This document shows, piece by piece, positions 38,645 through 46,855 of a stretch of 64,000 bases of DNA. The DNA lies in the NCBI GenBank assembly GCA_000169355.1, contig AAXX01000007.1, forward strand, positions 34,686 through 98,685, written 5' to 3'. Below the pieces are notes generated by a model. That model was not told the DNA's origin, ran no database searches, and was given only the letters and a program-made list of their open reading frames with translations. Both the position numbers and the translations under genes were made by a program. Source of the stretch: Flavobacteria bacterium BAL38 (GTDB taxonomy: Bacteria > Bacteroidota > Bacteroidia > Flavobacteriales > Flavobacteriaceae). The stretch's first letter is position 1, and each line of letters starts with the position of its first letter.

Positions 38645-38661
38645 TGTAAATCAGTTTACTT

Positions 38662-38898
38662 ATGAATATCGAAACGCACAGAAAAAGCATCATTCACAGG
38701 ATATTAGATGTCCAAAATGAAGCAGTTTTAGATAAAATTGACCAACTTTTAAATCAAGAAGGCTATGTTTATGATGTTTCAGGAAAGTTGTTATCTGTTT
38801 CAGAATATAAGCAAGAAATAGAGGATATTCTTAAAGTTTCAGAAGAAAATGATGTGTATAATTCCGAAGCAATAAGAAATAAGATTTTTAAGAAATGA
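38662..38898 (+). CDS. Antitoxin of a ParE/RelE-type toxin-antitoxin pair
   Basis: A 78-residue acidic, helical protein. Its first half (IIHRILDVQNEAVLDKIDQLL) resembles the N-terminus of a common Bacteroidota antitoxin type, and its Glu-rich C-terminal half (residues 45-78) is a likely toxin-binding tail. No ribbon-helix-helix or HTH motif is obvious. It overlaps the toxin gene by 4 nt (ATGA), typical of coupled toxin-antitoxin translation. Confidence 0.75.
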   Translation: MNIETHRKSIIHRILDVQNEAVLDKIDQLLNQEGYVYDVSGKLLSVSEYKQEIEDILKVSEENDVYNSEAIRNKIFKK

Positions 38899-39173
38899 AA
38901 TCTGTTGTTTGGTCAAAAGCTTCGTTAGATTCTCTAGAAACAATTTATAATTTTATTTTCGAAAATAGTCCTCAAAACGCAGAAATGGTAGTTGATGCTT
39001 TGTTAAATTTAGGAGACGATTTAGCAAAGTTTCCAGAAAGAAATCCTAGAGAACCTTTATATAATGACGAATCTATTCGCTATTTTCCAAAATGGAATTT
39101 TAAAATTGTATATCGTATAGAAGAAAATAGAATTTTGATTATCAATATTTATTCGACTAAGATGAATTGGTAA
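38895..39173 (+). CDS. ParE/RelE-superfamily toxin
   Basis: A 92-residue protein with the ParE/RelE pattern: VVWSKASLDSLETIYNFI at the N-terminus, FPERNPREPLY in the middle and a C-terminal YRIEENRILIINIYSTKMNW. Members either inhibit DNA gyrase (ParE) or cut mRNA at the ribosome (RelE); the sequence does not decide, though the profile looks more like ParE. Translated by overlap with the antitoxin. The pair is inserted between rluA and the carboxylase gene. Confidence 0.83.
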   Translation: MKSVVWSKASLDSLETIYNFIFENSPQNAEMVVDALLNLGDDLAKFPERNPREPLYNDESIRYFPKWNFKIVYRIEENRILIINIYSTKMNW

Positions 39174-39239
39174 AAAAAAAGAATTTCACGAATTAATACA
39201 AAAATGAATTAGTGTTAATTCGTGAAATCATAATATTAA

Positions 39240-40868
39240 TTAAACTTGAATCACTCCTAAATTAAATTGTTTTTCAATAGGAGCGTGGTTAGCCGCTTCA
39301 ATTCCCATCGAAATCCAATTTCTAGTTTCTAATGGATCAATAATAGCGTCTGTCCACAAGCGAGAAGCTGCGTAGTATGGCGAAACTTGTTCGTCGTATC
39401 TTGCTTTTATTTTATCGAATAACTCTTTTTCTTTTACTTCATCAATTACTTCACCTTTTGCTTTTAAAGAAGAAGCTTCAATTTGTGCTAATACTTTTGC
39501 TGCTTGTGTTCCACCCATAACGGCTAATTCAGCACTTGGCCAAGCGAAAATTAATCTTGGATCGTAAGCTTTTCCACACATCGCATAATTTCCTGCTCCG
39601 TATGAATTTCCAACAATTACAGTAAATTTAGGAACTACAGAATTTGCCATTGCATTTACCATTTTAGCTCCGTCTTTAATGATTCCGCCATGTTCTGATT
39701 TGGAACCAACCATAAATCCAGTAACATCTTGCACAAATACTAATGGAATTTTCTTTTGGTTACAATTGGCAATAAAACGTGTTGCTTTATCCGCCGAATC
39801 TGAATAAATAGCACCTCCAAATTGCATTTCTCCTTTGGCATTTTTCACAATTTTACGTTGGTTGGCTACAATTCCAACCGCCCAACCATCAATTCGAGCA
39901 TACGCTGTGATTAAGGTTTTTCCATAATCGCCTTTATATTCGTCAAATTCTGAATTATCTACTAATCGTTTGATGATTTCATACATGTCGTATTGATCAG
40001 CTCTCGATTTTGGTAAAATTCCGTAAATATCTTTTGGTTCTAAAGCTGGTTTTTCGGCTTTCACACGATTATAGCCTGCTTTGTCAAAATCACCAATTTT
40101 GCCTACGATACTTTTAATTCTATTTAAAGCATCTTTGTCGTCTTTGGCTTTATAATCCGTCACACCAGAAATTTCGCAATGTGTTGTTGCGCCTCCAAGT
40201 GTTTCGTTATCAATGGTTTCTCCGATTGCGGCTTTCACTAAATAACTTCCAGCTAAGAAAATACTTCCGGTTTTATCTACAATCATGGCTTCATCGCTCA
40301 TAATAGGTAAATAAGCACCACCAGCCACGCAACTTCCCATTACAGCCGCAATTTGGGTAATTCCCATGCTGCTCATAATCGCATTATTTCTAAAAATACG
40401 CCCAAAATGTTCTTTATCTGGAAAAATTTCGTCTTGCATTGGTAAATAAACACCCGCCGAATCCACTAAATAGATAATTGGTAAGCGATTTTCCATAGCA
40501 ATTTCTTGCGCACGAAGGTTCTTTTTTCCAGTAATTGGAAACCAAGCACCCGCTTTCACTGTCGCATCATTTGCCACTACAATACATTGTTTTCCAGAAA
40601 TAAATCCGATTTTCACTACAACACCACCAGAAGGACAACCGCCGTGTTCTTTATACATGCCATCACCAACAAAAGCACCAATTTCAATGCTTTTTGCTTT
40701 TTCGTCTAAAAGATAATCGATACGTTCACGTGCTGTCATTTTGCCTTCAGCATGTAATTTTTCGATACGTTTTGGTCCGCCACCTAATTTAACTTTAGCG
40801 AATCGGTTTTTTAAATCGGAAAGTAAAAGTTTATTGTGATCTTCGTTTTTATTGAAATTTATGTCCAT
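39240..40868 (-). CDS. Acyl-CoA carboxylase beta subunit (carboxyltransferase)
   Basis: The 542-residue protein has the biotin-dependent carboxyltransferase fold in two halves. The first has MTARERIDYLLD and GGCPSGGVV, then SCVAGGAYLPIMSDE. The second has QDVTGFMVGSKSEHGGIIKDGAKM and GNSYGAGNYAMCGKAYDPR, the acyl-CoA and carboxybiotin sites. It transfers CO2 from biotin to propionyl-, methylcrotonyl- or a related acyl-CoA; the long QDVTGFMVG insert favours a methylcrotonyl-type enzyme, but the substrate is not settled. The alpha subunit is not in this window. Confidence 0.88.
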   Translation of the reverse strand: MDINFNKNEDHNKLLLSDLKNRFAKVKLGGGPKRIEKLHAEGKMTARERIDYLLDEKAKSIEIGAFVGDGMYKEHGGCPSGGVVVKIGFISGKQCIVVANDATVKAGAWFPITGKKNLRAQEIAMENRLPIIYLVDSAGVYLPMQDEIFPDKEHFGRIFRNNAIMSSMGITQIAAVMGSCVAGGAYLPIMSDEAMIVDKTGSIFLAGSYLVKAAIGETIDNETLGGATTHCEISGVTDYKAKDDKDALNRIKSIVGKIGDFDKAGYNRVKAEKPALEPKDIYGILPKSRADQYDMYEIIKRLVDNSEFDEYKGDYGKTLITAYARIDGWAVGIVANQRKIVKNAKGEMQFGGAIYSDSADKATRFIANCNQKKIPLVFVQDVTGFMVGSKSEHGGIIKDGAKMVNAMANSVVPKFTVIVGNSYGAGNYAMCGKAYDPRLIFAWPSAELAVMGGTQAAKVLAQIEASSLKAKGEVIDEVKEKELFDKIKARYDEQVSPYYAASRLWTDAIIDPLETRNWISMGIEAANHAPIEKQFNLGVIQV

Positions 40869-40962
40869 TTGGGTTTTTGTTGTTTATTGGGTTGCTAAAA
40901 TACAAAATCCATCCGAAAAATTGAATTTTTAGATGGATTTCGTCTAAATTTTTAACGAATAT

Positions 40963-41961
40963 TTATTTTTTAGAATCGTTTACCATTCTTTTTAAAATTG
41001 CCCATTGACGTAAAGCATCTTTAGCTTCAATTGCTGGATATCCAAGCATTGTTTTACCAGCAGGAACATCTGCCGCAACTCCAGAACCAGCTCCAATCAT
41101 TGCACCATCTCCAATAGTGGTATGGTCTTTAATAGAAGCGCTACCACCAATGATTACACCATTTCCTAGCGTTACCGAACCAGCTAATCCGCTGTTTCCT
41201 GCCATGATACAGAACATTCCTAATTTAGAATTGTGTCCGATTTGAACCAAATTATCAATTTTACAGCCATCACCTAAAATAGTAGAACTGAATTTTCCTC
41301 TATCTACACTTGAATTAGCTCCGATTTCTACATTGTTCCCAATGATAACATTTCCAATTTGAGGAATTTTAACCAATCCTTTTTCAGGATCAGGACGAAA
41401 ACCAAATCCATCTGCTCCGATAGTTGCATTCGGATGAATAATACAATCATTACCTATATGACAACGCTCTCTAACCACCGCTCCTGGCCATAGAGTTGTA
41501 TTTTTACCAATAGTACACTCGTCTAAAACGGTTACATTTGGATACAAAATAGAGTTTTCTCCAATTTTTACATTTGGACCAACATAACAATTGGCACCAA
41601 TTTTTGTACCGTTACCAATTTGCGCTGTTTCATCAATGGTTGCCGTTGGGTGAATATCCGTTTTAAAAACGGGTGGAGGAGGAGCAAAAAGAGCTAAGAC
41701 TTGCGACATTGCTAAATCGGCATTTTTTACTTTAATAAAGGCTTTATTTTCTCCGGGTTCTATTGAAATATCTTCATTTACAATCGCTGCACAGGCTTTA
41801 GAAGTTGACCAAAGTTTTTCGTATTTTTTGTTTCCAATGAACGAAATTTCGGTTTCATTGGCTGCTTCTAATTGTTCAGGGGCTGTTATTTTTGTTGTAG
41901 TGGAACCAACTATTGTACCTTTTACTACTTCATTGATTTCTTCGATTGTTATTTGTTTCAT
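40963..41961 (-). CDS. lpxD: UDP-3-O-(3-hydroxyacyl)glucosamine N-acyltransferase
   Basis: The 332-residue protein has a uridine-binding N-terminal domain (about 1-100), then a left-handed beta-helix of hexapeptide repeats (about 100-300, for example IGNGTKIGANCYVGPNVKIG) and a C-terminal helix (LRQWAILKRMVND). The catalytic-type His lies in VQIGHNSKLG. It adds the N-linked acyl chain in the third step of lipid A synthesis, at the inner face of the cytoplasmic membrane. No other lpx gene is adjacent. Confidence 0.93.
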   Translation of the reverse strand: MKQITIEEINEVVKGTIVGSTTTKITAPEQLEAANETEISFIGNKKYEKLWSTSKACAAIVNEDISIEPGENKAFIKVKNADLAMSQVLALFAPPPPVFKTDIHPTATIDETAQIGNGTKIGANCYVGPNVKIGENSILYPNVTVLDECTIGKNTTLWPGAVVRERCHIGNDCIIHPNATIGADGFGFRPDPEKGLVKIPQIGNVIIGNNVEIGANSSVDRGKFSSTILGDGCKIDNLVQIGHNSKLGMFCIMAGNSGLAGSVTLGNGVIIGGSASIKDHTTIGDGAMIGAGSGVAADVPAGKTMLGYPAIEAKDALRQWAILKRMVNDSKK

Positions 41962-42086
41962 TTGTTTAGTTAGATTGGATATAATTATCGAATATACAAA
42001 AACAAAATATTTTTTTTGAGAAATTATAAAAAAATCCGAATTTCAATAATAGAAACTCGGATTTTTAAGATTTAGATTTGTTTGAA

Positions 42087-43182
42087 TTATTCTTCTTTTT
42101 GTCCCATCATCATTAAATAGGCTTTTAAGAAATTATCTATTTCACCGTTCATAATGCCTTCCACATCACTAGATTCGTGTCCTGATCGAACATCTTTTAC
42201 TAATTTATACGGATGCATTACATAATTTCGAATTTGTGAACCCCATTCAATTTTCATTTTTCCAGCTTCAATATCACTACGTTGTGCTTGTTGCTTTTTA
42301 AGTTCAATTTCGTACAATTGCGACTTTAGCATTTGCATAGCACGTTGGCGGTTGTCTTGTTGCGAACGCGTTTCTGAACACTGAATTTGTATTCCGGTTG
42401 GTTTGTGAAACAATTGTACTTTGGTTTCTACCTTATTTACATTTTGCCCTCCGGCTCCACTAGAACGAGATGTAATAATTTCAATATCAGCAGGATTAAT
42501 GTCAATTTCAATAGTATCATCTACTAAAGGATACACATAAACAGAAGCAAATGAAGTATGACGTTTTGCATTACTATCAAAAGGAGAAATTCGTACCAAA
42601 CGATGTACACCGTTTTCACCTTTTAAATAACCAAAAGCAAAATCACCTTCAAATTCTAAAGTTACGGTTTTAATTCCGGCAACTTCTCCTTCTTGAAAGT
42701 TTAATTCTTTAATCTTGTAACCTTGTTTTTCTCCCCACATTAAATACATTCGCATTAACATAGAAGCCCAGTCACAGCTTTCTGTTCCACCAGCACCAGC
42801 AGTAATTTGCAATACAGCACTCATGCTATCTCCTTCATCGGAAAGCATGTTTCTAAATTCTAAATCTTCAATGTGACTTAAAGTGTGTTGGTATTGTGTC
42901 TCTACTTCTTCTTCGGTAACATCACCTTCTTTGTAAAAATCCATCATAATCTGAAGTTCCTCAGAGAATTCTATGCCTTTATTGTAGTCTTCTACCCATT
43001 TCTTTTTAGAACGTAGGTTTCTTACAATAATTTCGGCTTCTTTTGGATTGTTCCAAAAATCGGGAGCAAAGGTTTTTTCTTCTTCGTTAGTTATCTCAAT
43101 CGTTTTGGCATCAATGTCAAAGATACCTCCTTAACGCACCAAGGCGATCAATAATATCTCTGACTTGTTCTGTATTTATCAT
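42087..43182 (-). CDS. prfB: Peptide chain release factor 2, with programmed +1 frameshift
   Basis: RF2 reads UGA and UAA and releases the peptide through GGQ. The gene has two frames. The first 21 codons (from ATG at 43182) end ALRRYL and then meet an in-frame TGA at 43117-43119. A +1 shift continues as [10 protein letters not shown] and runs to 42087, total about 364 residues. The second part carries the SPF anticodon-like tripeptide ([10 protein letters not shown]) and GGQ in [11 protein letters not shown]. Counting only the second frame from Met would give 286 residues and lose the N-terminal domain, which is wrong. A -7 box lies at 43204-43211. Confidence 0.95.
43117..43131 (-). promoter_or_regulatory. 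prfB +1 programmed frameshift site
   Basis: On the minus strand the site reads AGG AGG TAT CTT TGA C: an SD-like AGGAGG (43126-43131), then CTT and TGA. This is the classic RF2 autoregulatory arrangement: when RF2 is scarce the ribosome slips from CTT to TTT and reads GAC. Confidence 0.93.
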
Positions 43183-43203
43183 AAATATTGTAGTTTTACA
43201 CAA

Positions 43204-43211
43204 CAAAAATA
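43204..43211 (-). promoter_or_regulatory. -7 box (TATTTTTG) for prfB
   Basis: A perfect TAnnTTTG match on the minus strand, 21 nt upstream of the prfB ATG at 43182. The divergent ltaE starts at 43230. Confidence 0.5.
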
Positions 43212-43229
43212 GTTATTCTTTTTTATTCT

Positions 43230-44255
43230 ATGGAAATAAATTTAGTAAGTGATACGGTAACGAAGCCTTCGGTGGAAATGTTGAACGTAATGTTTAACGC
43301 AAAAGTAGGAGACGATGTGTACAAACAAGACCCAACAGTTAATGAATTAGAGCAAACTTTAGCTGATTTATTTGGCATGGAAGCCGCTTTGTTTTTTCCG
43401 AGTGGTACTATGGCAAATCAGACGGCAATTAAATTGCATACACAACCAGGTGAACAAGTAATTTGCGATAAATATTCTCACATATATCATTATGAAGGTG
43501 GTGGTGCTTCCTTTAATAGCGGAGTTTCATGCTGTTTAGTAGATGGTAAAAGGGGAATGATTACAGCTGATTTAGTAAGAAACGCAATCAATGACCCAGA
43601 GTTTTATCACGCGCCTTTAACTTCGTTAGTAAGTATTGAGAACACTACTAATAAAGGAGGTGGTGCCTGTTATGATATTCAAACTCTGCAAGAAATTAAA
43701 CAAGTTTGTATAGATCACAAATTAAAATACCACTTAGATGGTGCGCGATTGTGGAATGCTTTAGTAGCTAAAAAACAACATCCAAAGCAGTTTGGAGAAT
43801 TGTTTGATACGATTTCGGTTTGTTTATCGAAAGGATTAGGAGCACCTATTGGTTCTGTTTTATTAGGAAGTAAAGCCGATATGAAACGAGCGTTACGAAT
43901 TAGAAAAATATTTGGAGGAGGAATGAGACAAGCCGGTTATTTAGCTGAAGCAGGTTTATATGCCTTACAAAATAATATTAGCCGTTTGGAAATTGATCAT
44001 AGAAGAGCAAAAGAATTAGGCAGTTTATTAGAAAAAATGCCTTGGGTTGCGAATGTAGAACCTGTGGAAACCAATATTTTGATTTTTGGATTGCAACCAT
44101 CAGTTGATGAAAAGCTTTTCATGGAAAAATTGAAGCAAAAGGGTATTGCAATTAGCTCAATGGGGCATGGAAAACTTCGTATTGTTACCCATTTGGATTA
44201 CAAGGAAGTAATGCACGAGTATGTAATGGAAGTGTTTTCTAAATTAACGTTTTAG
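43230..44255 (+). CDS. ltaE: Low-specificity L-threonine aldolase (PLP enzyme)
   Basis: This 341-residue fold-type I PLP enzyme splits L-threonine (and allo-threonine) to glycine and acetaldehyde. Visible motifs: LVSDTVTKPS at the start, FFPSGTMANQ, HLDGARLWNA with the PLP-binding Asp, and the Schiff-base Lys in CLSKGLGAPIGS. Length fits the family. It diverges from prfB, and the ATG at 43230 fits the usual N-terminus. Confidence 0.9.
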   Translation: MEINLVSDTVTKPSVEMLNVMFNAKVGDDVYKQDPTVNELEQTLADLFGMEAALFFPSGTMANQTAIKLHTQPGEQVICDKYSHIYHYEGGGASFNSGVSCCLVDGKRGMITADLVRNAINDPEFYHAPLTSLVSIENTTNKGGGACYDIQTLQEIKQVCIDHKLKYHLDGARLWNALVAKKQHPKQFGELFDTISVCLSKGLGAPIGSVLLGSKADMKRALRIRKIFGGGMRQAGYLAEAGLYALQNNISRLEIDHRRAKELGSLLEKMPWVANVEPVETNILIFGLQPSVDEKLFMEKLKQKGIAISSMGHGKLRIVTHLDYKEVMHEYVMEVFSKLTF

Positions 44256-44636
44256 TTTCACAGAGATACACAGAGTTTTTTTTAATATTTGTTATGTTAA
44301 AAAAGAGATGCACCAAGTTTTCTTTGTTTTCTATGAAAAGTGTAACGCTTAAAATTAAGACTAAGTAGAGCTATTGTGTCTCCTATGTTTGCTAAGTTAT
44401 AGATTTTAATATTTAAAGTCAATAATTTTACAAGTTTAAAGTGAAATAGAATGAGAGAACAAATGTGTCTAAATAGTTCAAAGAAACATATTCTCACATA
44501 GAAATATCCTCATTCTTTTTTATCTTTTAGAGTCTGAACAGAATGTAAGGAATTAAGTTTAGCTTAATATCCAGAATATCCAATAAGGAGAAAAGACGAA
44601 GGAAGATTCATCACTTTATTATTTAAAATTAAAGTT
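44256..44636 (+). other. Intergenic region, probably including the non-coding left end of the IS110 element
   Basis: This 381-bp stretch between ltaE and the IS110 transposase remnant holds no convincing protein gene. It starts with a CACAGAG-type short repeat (44257-44275) and includes a possible nested stem-loop at 44448-44516. IS110-type elements normally carry a structured non-coding end that encodes a guide (bridge) RNA. Element boundaries cannot be fixed because the family has no long terminal repeats. Confidence 0.45.
44448..44516 (+). ncRNA. Candidate remnant of an IS110 bridge RNA (nested stem-loop)
   Basis: AGAATGAG (44448-44455) can pair with CTCATTCT (44509-44516), and inside it ATGTG (44463-44467) with CACAT (44495-44499), leaving a large internal loop of about 27 nt. 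Size and place, upstream of an IS110 transposase, fit the guide RNA encoded at the end of such elements. Only the pairing is seen; the function is inference. Confidence 0.3.
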
Positions 44637-45662
44637 ATGAAGGAATTAAAACAGGTTGTTGGAATTGATGTTGCACAAAAGGAATTGGTGGTAACAATTG
44701 GAAGGTTATTAGAGGACTTATCCGTTGATTTATTTTCTTATAAGGTTTTCAAGAATAATGACAAAGGATTTTTAAGTTTGGTTGAATGGGTTGCTAAATT
44801 AGTTGAAAATCCCAAAGAAGTCCATTATGTAATGGAAGCTACGGGAGTTTATCACCAAAAGATTGCTTATTTTTTAGATACCAATCAATTGAAAGTTAGT
44901 ATCGTTTTACCAAACAAAATAAGTAATTATTTTAGAACATTAGAAGTAAAAACTATTACAGACAAAACATGTTCTCAAGTAATAGCAAGATTGGTCTAGA
45001 AAGAAAATAGATTATGGAAAAGACCAAAGACGGTTTACAAAAAATTACAACAATTAACTAGAGAGCGAGATCAAATTGTAGCGGAAAGAGTAATTGTAAA
45101 AAATCAGTTACACGCAGAAAAAATAGAAGCTGAGCCCAACTTAATGACTTTAAAAAGAATAAGCGAAAGAATGAAATTACTGAATAAACAAGAAAATGAA
45201 ATTAAAAATGACATCTCTCAAATTCTGAAAAACAATGCAGAGTTGAAAAAAGAAACAGATAGAATGATGACTATTCCAGGGATAGGAGAATTGACTGCGG
45301 TAATAATTTTAGCAGAAACAAATGGATTTGAATTGATACGTAACAAAAAACAACTAACTAGCTATGCTGGCCTTGATGTAAAAGAGAAACAATCAGGAAC
45401 ATCAATAAAAGGAAAGCCTAAAATATCAAAAAAAGGAAACAGAAGTATTAGAAAAGCAATGCATTTTCCTTCTTTAGTAGCTGTAAAATGGGATGAAAAC
45501 TTCAAAGAATTATATGCAAGATTAGTATCAAAACATGGAATAAAAATGAAAGCATTAGTATCGATACAAAGAAAATTATTAGAAATGAGTTATGTTTTGT
45601 ATAAAAATCAAACCATATACGATAAAGAATATAAAAATAGCGTGCAAACACAAATGGCTTAA
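44637..45662 (+). pseudogene. IS110-family transposase, inactivated by a stop codon and a lost catalytic residue
   Basis: One frame runs from ATG at 44637 to the TAA at 45660-45662, broken by an in-frame TAG at 44997-44999. The N-terminal RuvC-like DEDD domain shows Asp11 (GIDVAQKE), Glu67 (VMEATGVYH) and Asp109, but the fourth acid is Cys112 (TDKTCSQ instead of TDKTD). The C-terminal Transposase_20 domain (from about residue 215) retains TIPGIGELTA and the Ser in KEKQSGTS. Both lesions mean that it cannot transpose. A Met at 45144 starts a fragment that only looks like a separate gene. Confidence 0.85.
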
Positions 45663-45773
45663 CACGCTATAGAGTCTAGTTTTAAACTGACTTAAAACAA
45701 AATTATAAAAAAATATAGATTTTTGTTGTAAATCAACACAGAATCTATGTGTTTAATTTTTTATGAATAATAT

Positions 45774-46547
45774 ATGGAAATCATAATCATATCCATCGTA
45801 GCCTTTTTAACCGCCATTTTAACCTTTTTCTCAGGATTTGGATTGGGAACTTTGTTAACGCCGGTTTTTATGTTGTTTTTCCCTATTGATATTGCGATTG
45901 GTTTGTGTGGCATTGTACATTTTGCTAATAATTTATTTAAGTTTTTCTTGGTTGGGAAAAATGCAAACAAAGAAGTTGTATTGAAATTCGGAATTCCAGC
46001 AATCATTGCCGCTTTTGTTGGTTCGTGGTTGTTGTTACAAATTTCCGATTTAGAACCTTTGTTTAGTTATTCACTTTTTGGAAAACAATTAAATGTTTTT
46101 CCTGTGAAATTTATCATTGCGATATTATTAGTGATTTTTGCGCTTTTAGATTTGATTCCGTTTTTAAGTAAATTGGAATTTGGTAAAGATAAATTACCTT
46201 TAGGAGGTGTTTTAAGCGGATTTTTTGGTGGACTTTCGGGTCACCAAGGGGCGCTACGAAGTGCATTTTTGATTAAAGCCGGTTTATCAAAAGAAAGCTT
46301 CATCGCTACAGGAATTGTAGTTTCCATGTTTATCGATTTTACCCGATTGAGTGTTTATGCTTCAAAAATAACGACTTATACGTTGTATGAAAATAAAGGA
46401 TTGTTAATATCAGCAACGCTTTGTGCAATCACGGGAGCGTATTTGGGTAACCAACTTTTAAAGAAAGTTACCCTTAAATTTCTCCAAGTGTTTGTTGCTG
46501 TTTTATTGCTTTTAGTGGCAATTGGATTAGGAATGGGGGTTATTTAA
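45774..46547 (+). CDS. Sulfite exporter TauE/SafE-family permease
   Basis: The 257-residue membrane protein has about eight helices and the two-fold TauE/SafE pattern. The N-terminal half contains GFGLGTLLTPVFMLFF, and the second half contains the family hallmark GGVLSGFFGGLSGHQGALRSAFL. Members export sulfite, sulfoacetate or other organosulfur anions; the substrate is unknown here. It starts about 110 bp after the dead IS110 copy. Confidence 0.88.
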   Translation: MEIIIISIVAFLTAILTFFSGFGLGTLLTPVFMLFFPIDIAIGLCGIVHFANNLFKFFLVGKNANKEVVLKFGIPAIIAAFVGSWLLLQISDLEPLFSYSLFGKQLNVFPVKFIIAILLVIFALLDLIPFLSKLEFGKDKLPLGGVLSGFFGGLSGHQGALRSAFLIKAGLSKESFIATGIVVSMFIDFTRLSVYASKITTYTLYENKGLLISATLCAITGAYLGNQLLKKVTLKFLQVFVAVLLLLVAIGLGMGVI

Positions 46548-46641
46548 ATATTTTCCTGTAGATTCAATTTATAATTTTCTAGTTTCTTTTAACAAGTGAT
46601 GATTTTTTTTTGATTCATTTATTTGAGAAAAAAAACAAATT

Positions 46642-46851
46642 TTATCCGAAAAGCGCAGCAATTAAAGCTGCCATACCCCATATCGCAACACAAACTCCCG
46701 TTACAGCAATACTGAGTTTTGTTCCCCACATTGCAGCACCACTTTTAGTCCAATAATCTCTAGGTGGTATAAGGAAATCTGAAAATTTCCAACCAACAAT
46801 AAAGCCAATTAAAGCAATTATACCGGTTCCTAATAAGGCAAGTATTTCCAT
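46642..46851 (-). CDS. Small membrane protein, last gene of the nuclease operon
   Basis: The 69-residue protein has two hydrophobic helices (about 2-22 and 47-68) joined by a polar loop (KFSDFLIPPRDYWTKSG). Function unknown. It starts 4 nt after the stop of the DUF2779-type nuclease gene, so it is very probably cotranscribed with the two nucleases. A membrane partner in a nuclease operon is a feature of some phage-defence modules, but this is inference. Confidence 0.65.
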   Translation of the reverse strand: MEILALLGTGIIALIGFIVGWKFSDFLIPPRDYWTKSGAAMWGTKLSIAVTGVCVAIWGMAALIAALFG

Positions 46852-46855
46852 ATTA

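Noticed and set aside
42087..42947. A 286-residue release factor starting at Met in the second prfB frame
   Set aside because: The upstream 21-codon frame, SD-like site and CTT TGA C show the standard +1 frameshift gene, so the full gene runs to 43182.
44297..44497. A 66-residue minus-strand frame between ltaE and the IS110 remnant
   Set aside because: It has no recognisable start signal or domain and lies where the non-coding end of the IS110 element is expected.
45144..45662. Independent 172-residue gene starting at an internal Met
   Set aside because: It is in the same frame as the IS110 transposase start at 44637 and is separated from it only by one TAG; it is the C-terminal half of a broken transposase.
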